From NCBI GenBank assembly GCA_903932705.1, contig CAIZHC010000163.1:1-5232 (forward strand): a DNA stretch of 5,232 bases. The letters are read 5' to 3'. Below are positions 1 to 5,232 of this stretch, one piece after another. Within the stretch, counting starts at the first letter, position 1, and each line of letters begins with the position of its first letter. The notes below the pieces were generated by a model that was not told the origin of the DNA, ran no database searches, and saw only the letters and a program-made list of their open reading frames with translations. The position numbers were made by a program, and so were the translations under genes. Source of the stretch: an uncultured Actinomycetes bacterium. GTDB lineage: Bacteria > Actinomycetota > Actinomycetes > Nanopelagicales > Nanopelagicaceae.

Positions 1-1137
1 AAGAACGTGATTTGAACCAGCGGAGTAATCACCTAAAGATACTGGTGCAAATCGGCCCATAAAGACTGCTCCAGCGTTGCGAATCTCTGAAGCAACCGCC
101 TTCACATCTTTGACATGCAATTCCAAGTGTTCGGCGGCATATCCATTAACAACCTCAACGCCCTGCTTCAAATTATCAACTAAGACTATTGCAGATTGAA
201 TTCCTGTGAGAGCAGAGGTAATTCTCTCTGAGTGACGCGTGATTGCAGCGCGCTTTGCCAGCTCAACTTTGACGGCATCTGCGAGTTCAAGAGATGGTGT
301 GACGAGGACTGCAGCGGCGCTCACATCGTGTTCTGCCTGACTAATAAGATCCGCGGCAATATCACTTGCAATCGCGCTCTCATCGGCCAAGATTCCAATC
401 TCAGTTGGTCCGGCTTCTGAATCAATTGCAATCAACCCGCGCAATGCGCGCTTTGCGGCTGCTACATAAATATTTCCTGGTCCAGTAACTAGATCTACTG
501 GATCGCAGAGTCCCGGAACACCATAGGCAAACATGGCAACTGCTTGCGCCCCGCCAACTGCATAAACCTCGTAAATGCCAAGTAGTGCGCAGGTAGCCAA
601 AATTGTTGGGTGAGGCAATCCGCCAAATGCGCTCTGCGGCGGAGAGGCAACTGCAATGCTCGGCACTCGCGCAATCTGAGCAGGCACGACATTCATCATC
701 ACAGAGCTGGGATAAACCGCTTTACCGCCCGGCACGTACAACCCGACCCGATCAACTGGAATCCACTTCTGCGAAACAGTTGCGCCGGGGACAACTTCTG
801 TTACCTGGGTCTTACGCGCTTGCTCTTCGTGGACGAGTCGAACCCGGCCGATTGATACCTCGAGAGCGGTGCGAATTGCGGGATCTAAATTCGCTAGAGC
901 GTCATTGATCGCCTCAGTTGGAACGCGAATCTGCGAGGGACGAACTCCATCGAACTTCTCCGCTAAATCTTTGAGGGTCTCTTCATTTCCCGTGCGAACC
1001 GCTTCAAGCACTGGTTCAATCGCAATAACTGCATGTGCGACATCGAGCTTTGCTCGCGGAATGGCCAACTTGTACTCGGCTCTGGTGAGGGTGCGGCCGC
1101 GAAGGTCGATAACTGGGATCGCAAGGCCGGGGTTCAC
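1..1137 (-). CDS. hisD: Histidinol dehydrogenase, N-terminal 379 residues (3' end outside window)
   Basis: HisD catalyses the last two steps of histidine biosynthesis, oxidising L-histidinol through histidinal to L-histidine with two NAD+. It is a cytoplasmic, zinc-dependent homodimer. The frame is open from the GTG at 1137 to the window edge. Visible features are the N-terminal IDLRGRTL and FDGVRP pattern, [16 protein letters not shown] (131-146), [12 protein letters not shown] (195-206), VTGPGN (217-222) and [10 protein letters not shown] (243-252). Zinc ligands Gln267 and His270 are in QAEHD, the catalytic Glu336-His337 pair is in YAAEHLEL, and zinc ligand Asp370 is in [12 protein letters not shown]. 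The family is about 430-440 residues, so roughly 60 residues are missing, including the last zinc-binding His. GTG is the only credible start because an in-frame TAG lies at 1149-1147. No his leader peptide, T-box or attenuator fits in the 48 bp spacer. The next gene is likely another his gene, but it is not visible. Confidence 0.97.
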   Translation of the reverse strand, partial: MNPGLAIPVIDLRGRTLTRAEYKLAIPRAKLDVAHAVIAIEPVLEAVRTGNEETLKDLAEKFDGVRPSQIRVPTEAINDALANLDPAIRTALEVSIGRVRLVHEEQARKTQVTEVVPGATVSQKWIPVDRVGLYVPGGKAVYPSSVMMNVVPAQIARVPSIAVASPPQSAFGGLPHPTILATCALLGIYEVYAVGGAQAVAMFAYGVPGLCDPVDLVTGPGNIYVAAAKRALRGLIAIDSEAGPTEIGILADESAIASDIAADLISQAEHDVSAAAVLVTPSLELADAVKVELAKRAAITRHSERITSALTGIQSAIVLVDNLKQGVEVVNGYAAEHLELHVKDVKAVASEIRNAGAVFMGRFAPVSLGDYSAGSNHVL

Positions 1138-1172
1138 CTGCCCATTCTAAAGCGTGCGGCGCTCCGCCCGAA
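1138..1172 (-). promoter_or_regulatory. Candidate hisD promoter giving a leaderless GTG-start mRNA
   Basis: A -10-like hexamer TAGAAT (1149-1144) lies 6 bp before the hisD GTG, so a transcript starting at the normal distance would begin at or near the G of the start codon. A weak -35-like TTCGGG (1172-1167) sits 17 bp further upstream. The GGG at 1143-1141 is only 3 nt from the start codon, too close for a working Shine-Dalgarno. Leaderless genes with TANNNT boxes at this distance are common in actinobacteria. The assignment is inference from spacing and sequence. Readthrough from dnaE is equally possible because no clear terminator separates the genes. Confidence 0.42.
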
Positions 1173-1185
1173 CCTGAATTACCGG

Positions 1186-4100
1186 TTAAAGAACGAGGCA
1201 GTCAGGACCTAGGACAGATTTTAAATCTGCGCTCAGGCTCGGTGAGGCGGTTACCCGAAGGTCGTCATCAATCTTCATCATGAGACCCTTACTGCCATCA
1301 TCTAATTTGAGGTGAACCTCTCGTGGTCCAGGGTGCGAGCGAAGAATCTCTTTCATCCGGTCCACTAGTGGAGCTGTGACGCTCTTGGCATCCATTGTGA
1401 TTACGAGCGGACCTGTCGGTGCGCCTGTCACATCTGGAATCGTCATGTCGAGCGCGGTAATGCGAGGAGCTTCCTCGCGTTTATCTATGCGACCTCTGAC
1501 AACAATTACCCGATCCTCAATCAGGTTCAGAGCATGGGTCTGATAAGTCCCCGCGAAGAAGAGAACATCCACCGCTCCTTCGAGATCTTCAATAGAGACA
1601 ATTGCCCATGAATTACCCTGCTTAGAGACCTTGCGTTGAATTTGAGTGATTAAACCACCGATATTTACGACCTGTTCATGAGCGATTGAATCATCTGCGA
1701 TTTGAGACAGTGGCATATCAACTGCAGCGCGTAGAACATGCTCGATACCTAGCAATGGATGATCAGATACATATAACCCAAGCATCTCTCGCTCGTAGCT
1801 GAGCAATAAATTCTTCTCCCATTCGCCGCCAGGAATATCAAGCTCCACTCCCGTCACCGAAGTTGTCTCTTCGCCAAATCCAGCCCCAAATAGATCAAAC
1901 TGACCAATAGCCTCAGCGCGCTTCGCTTCATTTACTGAATCGATTGCCTCTAAATAAACCATCATCAGCCCGCGTCTGGTAGCACCGAGAGAGTCAAATG
2001 CACCGGCTTTAATCAAAGATTCAATCGTCTTCTTGTTGCAAACTTGTTGATCGACCTTACTTAAGAAATCACCAAATGAGGCGAAACGTCCCTTACTTAA
2101 CCGATTAGCAACGATGGACGCGACCACATTCTCTCCCACATTTCGAATGGCAGTTAGGCCGAAGCGAATATCGGTTCCGATTGGGGTGTAGTCCGAAGCA
2201 GACTCATTTACATCAGGCGGCAAAACTTTAATTCCCATACGGCGACATTCGTTGAGATAGAGCGCGCTCTTATCTTTATCATCGCGCACACTCGTCAAGA
2301 GTGCGGCCATATATTCAGTTGGATAGTTCGCCTTCAGGTATCCAGTCCAGTACGAGACAAGTCCATAACCAGCAGAATGCGCTCGGTTAAAAGCGTAATC
2401 AGAGAATGGGATCAAGGTATCCCACAGCTTCTTGATAGCAGCTTTACCAAAGCCACCTGCGACCATTCCCGCTTCGAAGTTCACATACTCTTTATCAAGG
2501 ATCTCTTTATTCTTCTTACCCATCGCCTTACGTAAAAGATCTGCGCGACCAAGTGAGAAGCCCGCGACCTTTTGAGCAATCGCCATTACTTGTTCTTGAT
2601 AAACAATCAAGCCATATGTATCGCCCAAGATTTCAGCCAACGGCTCTGAAAGTTCCTCGTGAATCGGCTCGACAGCTTTGCGGCGATTCTTACGATCAGC
2701 GTAATCAGTATGCGCATTTACACCCATAGGACCTGGACGATAGAGAGCAATAACAGCAGAAATATCTTCAAATGAATCTGGAGCCATCTGGCGAAGCAGC
2801 GCCCGCATAGGGCCACCATCAAGTTGGAAGACGCCGAGCGTTTCACCCTTACCTAACAATTCAAAAGTCTTAGGGTCATCCAGAGTCAGCGTTGCAAGAT
2901 CAACATCCAAACCCTGATTTCGCTTTATATTGAGTAGGCAATCATCCAAAACCGAGAGGTTTCGCAGGCCAAGAAAATCCATCTTCAAGAGTCCAGTAGC
3001 TTCACATGCACCCATATCGAATTGAGTGATGATTGCACCATCTGATTCACGGCGATGAATTGGAATAACTTCTAGCAGTGGTTCTTTAGAGAGAATGACG
3101 CCAGCGGCGTGCACTCCCCATTGACGCTTCAAACCTTCAAGACCGCGCGCGGTGTCTACAATCTTCTTGGCATCTGGATCGGTTTCATAAAGAGATCTAA
3201 ATTCCCCCGCCTCGCCAAAGCGATCATTCTTTGGATCAAATACTCCTGAAAGAGTGATGTCCTTACCCATAATTGTGGGGGGAAGGGCCTTGGTGATTTT
3301 GTCACCAATCGCATAGGGGTATCCGAGAACGCGCGTTGCATCTTTTAGCGCTTGCTTCGATTTAATGTTGCTGTAGGTGATGATCTGAGCAACGCGATCC
3401 TCACCATATTTATTAGTGGCGTAAGCGATCATTTCAGAGCGACGTCTTTCATCGAAATCCAAGTCGATATCAGGCATTGAGATACGTTCTGGATTTAGGA
3501 AGCGCTCAAAGAGTAAGCCGTGCTTGATGGGATCGAGTGCGGTGATTCCGAGGGCGTAGGAGACGAGAGAGCCTGCCGCAGATCCACGACCTGGACCTAC
3601 GCGAATTCCGACATCACGAGCGTGTGAACAGAGATCGGCAACTACCAAGAAATAACCAGGGAAGCCCATTTTGATCATGACGCCTAGTTCATAATCTAAG
3701 CGTTCTTGATACTCAACCGAGACAGTTCCGCCCATGCGATCGGCAAGACCGCTATTTGCTAACTTGGTGAGCCAACTATCTTCGCTCTCCCCCGCCGGCA
3801 CTTCAAAGCGAGGTAGCAGATTTTCACCTTCGCGGAGCGTGACGTTACATCGTTCTGCAATCAAGAGAGTGTTATCGCATGCATCAGGGAAATCACTAAA
3901 TAAAGTGCGCATCTCTGCCGCACTCTTTAGATAAAACTCATCGTTATCAAACTTAAATCTCTTGGGGTCTGCGATTGTCGAGCCAGATTGCACGCATAAC
4001 AACGCTTCGTGCGCGCCAGCATCCTCATGCTTCGTATAGTGCAAATCATTGGTGGCAAGTAGTGGCAATCCAAGATCTTTACCCAACTTGAGCAAATCTT

Positions 4101-4704
4101 TTTTAACTCGATTTTCTACATCAATTCCATGATCCATGATTTCAAGATAGAAATTCTCGGCTCCGAAAATATCTCGGAGTTCACTCGCTGCTTTGACGGC
4201 TTCCTTATATGCGCCCATACGTAGTCTGGTTTGAATTTCCCCACCAGGGCATCCAGTTGTAGCAATGAGCCCCTTGGAATATGTGGAGAGAAGTTCACGA
4301 TCCATGCGTGGCTTGTAATAGAAGCCCTCAAGAGAGGCGAGAGATGAGAGCTTGAAGAGATTTGATAAGCCATCATTATTCTCGGCGAGCAAGGTCATGT
4401 GGGTATATGCGCCACCACCAGATACATCATCCTCGCCGCCTTGCGCCCATTGGACGCGACGTTTTTCAAAGCGACTTTCGGGAGCAACATAGGCTTCAAT
4501 TCCAATAATCGGTTTTACGCCTGCCTTGCGTGCCTGCTTGTTGAATTCAAATGCACCGAAGACATTTCCGTGATCTGTGATTGCAATCGCTGGCATCTCT
4601 TGGCGAGCAACCTCTTTTACGAGTTCCTCAACGCGCGCAGCCCCATCCAACATCGAATATTCGGTGTGGACGTGGAGATGAACGAAATTAGAATTCTGCG
4701 ACAC
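1186..4704 (-). CDS. dnaE: DNA polymerase III subunit alpha (replicative C-family polymerase, DnaE1 type)
   Basis: This is the complete catalytic subunit of the replicative polymerase, 1172 residues, close to the usual 1160-1190. Domain order is typical. An N-terminal PHP domain (about 7-225) has HLHVHTEYSMLDG, AITDHGN, GIEAYV, THMT, TGCPGG and ATNDLHY. The C-family palm and fingers follow, with GPGRGSAAGSLVSYALG (370-386) and PDIDLDF (411-417), giving catalytic Asp412 and Asp414; the third Asp is D576 in KMDFLGLR. AFNRAHSAGYGLVSYWTGYLK lies at 771-791. A helix-hairpin-helix region covers about 846-907. The likely internal beta-clamp-binding motif is QFDLF (935-939), and an OB fold follows at about 1011-1090. 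The start is GTG (4704-4702): an in-frame TGA lies upstream with no ATG, GTG or TTG in between, and the next Met (residue 18) would remove the PHP HxH motif. There is no intein or frameshift. The stop is TAA, 48 bp before hisD. Confidence 0.98.
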   Translation of the reverse strand: MSQNSNFVHLHVHTEYSMLDGAARVEELVKEVARQEMPAIAITDHGNVFGAFEFNKQARKAGVKPIIGIEAYVAPESRFEKRRVQWAQGGEDDVSGGGAYTHMTLLAENNDGLSNLFKLSSLASLEGFYYKPRMDRELLSTYSKGLIATTGCPGGEIQTRLRMGAYKEAVKAASELRDIFGAENFYLEIMDHGIDVENRVKKDLLKLGKDLGLPLLATNDLHYTKHEDAGAHEALLCVQSGSTIADPKRFKFDNDEFYLKSAAEMRTLFSDFPDACDNTLLIAERCNVTLREGENLLPRFEVPAGESEDSWLTKLANSGLADRMGGTVSVEYQERLDYELGVMIKMGFPGYFLVVADLCSHARDVGIRVGPGRGSAAGSLVSYALGITALDPIKHGLLFERFLNPERISMPDIDLDFDERRRSEMIAYATNKYGEDRVAQIITYSNIKSKQALKDATRVLGYPYAIGDKITKALPPTIMGKDITLSGVFDPKNDRFGEAGEFRSLYETDPDAKKIVDTARGLEGLKRQWGVHAAGVILSKEPLLEVIPIHRRESDGAIITQFDMGACEATGLLKMDFLGLRNLSVLDDCLLNIKRNQGLDVDLATLTLDDPKTFELLGKGETLGVFQLDGGPMRALLRQMAPDSFEDISAVIALYRPGPMGVNAHTDYADRKNRRKAVEPIHEELSEPLAEILGDTYGLIVYQEQVMAIAQKVAGFSLGRADLLRKAMGKKNKEILDKEYVNFEAGMVAGGFGKAAIKKLWDTLIPFSDYAFNRAHSAGYGLVSYWTGYLKANYPTEYMAALLTSVRDDKDKSALYLNECRRMGIKVLPPDVNESASDYTPIGTDIRFGLTAIRNVGENVVASIVANRLSKGRFASFGDFLSKVDQQVCNKKTIESLIKAGAFDSLGATRRGLMMVYLEAIDSVNEAKRAEAIGQFDLFGAGFGEETTSVTGVELDIPGGEWEKNLLLSYEREMLGLYVSDHPLLGIEHVLRAAVDMPLSQIADDSIAHEQVVNIGGLITQIQRKVSKQGNSWAIVSIEDLEGAVDVLFFAGTYQTHALNLIEDRVIVVRGRIDKREEAPRITALDMTIPDVTGAPTGPLVITMDAKSVTAPLVDRMKEILRSHPGPREVHLKLDDGSKGLMMKIDDDLRVTASPSLSADLKSVLGPDCLVL

Positions 4705-4718
4705 GGTTAGCGAGATTA
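4705..4718 (-). promoter_or_regulatory. Candidate dnaE -10 element with leaderless GTG start
   Basis: The hexamer TAATCT (4718-4713) fits TANNNT and lies 8 bp before the dnaE GTG. No purine-rich Shine-Dalgarno is present between the rluD stop and this GTG; the immediate upstream bases are CGCTAACC. No recognisable -35 is found at the usual spacing (the bases there read GCCGCC), so this would be a -10-driven promoter. The alternative is that dnaE is carried on the rluD transcript and translated without an SD. Confidence is modest because a six-base degenerate match in a 23 bp gap can occur by chance. Confidence 0.33.
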
Positions 4719-4727
4719 CTACTGGGA

Positions 4728-5232
4728 TTAATTCTGGCGGCTGTTTTGCTCAAGTAACTCAAGTGAGCGTGTCAGGTCTTCTGGGTAATCCGTGGCGAAA
4801 GCCAGGTGCTCACCTGTTACCGGGTGGGTGAATTTGAGTTCGCGAGCGTGTAACCAGGGGCGGTGGATATTTAACCGGTCCGCAATAGTGTGATCTGCGC
4901 CGTATGTGAGATCGCCAACAAGCGGGTGATGAAGAGCTGCAAAGTGGACTCGGATCTGGTGCGTTCGACCCGTCTCAAGTTCAATCTCGAGAAGTGAGAC
5001 TGCGGGGAAAAGTTCCAGAGAGGTGTAGTGCGTAATTGAGGGCTTTCCATCTGCAACTACCGCAAAGCGATAATCTTCACGAGGGTGGCGATCAATCGGT
5101 GCATCAATTGTTCCAGAAGATGGATCCATATGTCCTTGCACCATCGCGTGATAAACCTTGGTGACCGTGCGTTCTCTAAATTGATCTTTAAGCGATGAGT
5201 AAGAATTTTCATCCTTAGCAATAACCATCAAC
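4728..5232 (-). CDS. rluD: RluD-like 23S rRNA pseudouridine synthase, C-terminal part (5' end outside window)
   Basis: This is the C-terminal 167 residues of an RluA/RluD-family pseudouridine synthase, ending in TAA at 4730-4728. The family isomerises uridines in RNA; RluD acts on helix 69 of 23S rRNA during large-subunit assembly in the cytoplasm. Visible family signatures, numbered from the window edge, are LMVIAKDE (residues 1-8, the segment that follows the catalytic HRLDxxTSG motif), KVYHAMVQG (25-33), the core ETGRTHQIRVHFAALHHPLVGDLTYG (86-111) and the C-terminal RPWLHARELKFTHPVTGE (124-141). The catalytic Asp and any N-terminal S4 RNA-binding domain lie beyond the edge. The TTG at 5231 encodes the internal Leu of LMVIAK and is not a start. 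The gene stops 23 bp before dnaE on the same strand. The family is certain. RluD rather than another RluA-family paralogue rests on overall resemblance to actinobacterial RluD and on the dnaE neighbourhood. Confidence 0.9.
   Translation of the reverse strand, partial: LMVIAKDENSYSSLKDQFRERTVTKVYHAMVQGHMDPSSGTIDAPIDRHPREDYRFAVVADGKPSITHYTSLELFPAVSLLEIELETGRTHQIRVHFAALHHPLVGDLTYGADHTIADRLNIHRPWLHARELKFTHPVTGEHLAFATDYPEDLTRSLELLEQNSRQN

Noticed and set aside
232..1150. Several overlapping plus- and minus-strand open frames across the first 1.1 kb.
   Set aside because: They are shadows of hisD. The minus-strand frame from 1137 reads as a continuous histidinol dehydrogenase with all expected visible motifs, while the other frames have no recognisable domains.
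1156..1168. Short GC-rich hairpin (GGCG-GAG-CGCC, or alternatively GCGG-AGCG-CCGC) in the dnaE-hisD spacer, considered as a dnaE terminator.
   Set aside because: The stem is only 4 bp in either pairing and is not followed by a U-tract. It also overlaps the spacer of the candidate hisD promoter.
1138..1185. Possible T-box, his leader peptide or attenuator ahead of hisD.
   Set aside because: The spacer is only 48 bp and has no His-codon run, T-box core or paired alternative hairpins.
1186..4704. Possible intein or split-gene arrangement in dnaE, known from other lineages.
   Set aside because: The reading frame is continuous at normal family length, and the polymerase motifs follow each other at normal spacing without an inserted splicing or endonuclease domain.
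3156..4710. Open frames of 61-103 codons on both strands inside dnaE.
   Set aside because: The DnaE frame is intact and conserved throughout these stretches, and the alternative frames show no family motif.
4871..5056. A 61-codon minus-strand frame inside rluD.
   Set aside because: It overlaps the conserved GRTHQIR core of RluD in another frame and has no recognisable motif.

Overview
The window is an ordinary, densely packed chromosomal segment. It carries three housekeeping genes, all on the minus strand: an rluD-like 23S rRNA pseudouridine synthase (5' end outside the window), a complete dnaE (DNA polymerase III alpha subunit), and hisD (histidinol dehydrogenase, 3' end outside the window). 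Transcription runs from high to low coordinates.

The proteins read as actinobacterial. DnaE has a PHP domain with every expected metal ligand and the DDVSGGGAYTHMT stretch I associate with actinobacterial DnaE1. HisD opens with the IDLRGRTL...FDGVRP pattern, and the RluD fragment has the actinobacterial-style HYTSLE...ETGRTHQIRVHFAA core. Base composition looks close to half G+C by eye, well below streptomycetes and mycobacteria. Together with spacers of only 23 and 48 bp and GTG starts, this suggests a streamlined, mid-GC actinobacterium, for example a freshwater planktonic (acI / Nanopelagicales-type) lineage. That placement is inference, not read directly from the sequence.

Layout: positions 5232-4728 hold the C-terminal 167 residues of RluD. 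After 23 bp, dnaE runs from 4704 to 1186 (1172 residues, GTG start, TAA stop). After a further 48 bp, hisD runs from 1137 (GTG start) to the window edge (379 residues visible). Neither spacer has a convincing rho-independent terminator, a Shine-Dalgarno at useful distance, or room for a riboswitch or T-box. Both complete starts are preceded by a TANNNT -10-like hexamer 6-8 bp upstream, which suggests leaderless mRNAs.

The three genes serve rRNA modification, chromosome replication and histidine biosynthesis. They do not form one pathway, and their proximity looks like compaction of a conserved actinobacterial neighbourhood. I see no mobile element, CRISPR array, RNA gene, repeat family or undescribed system here.
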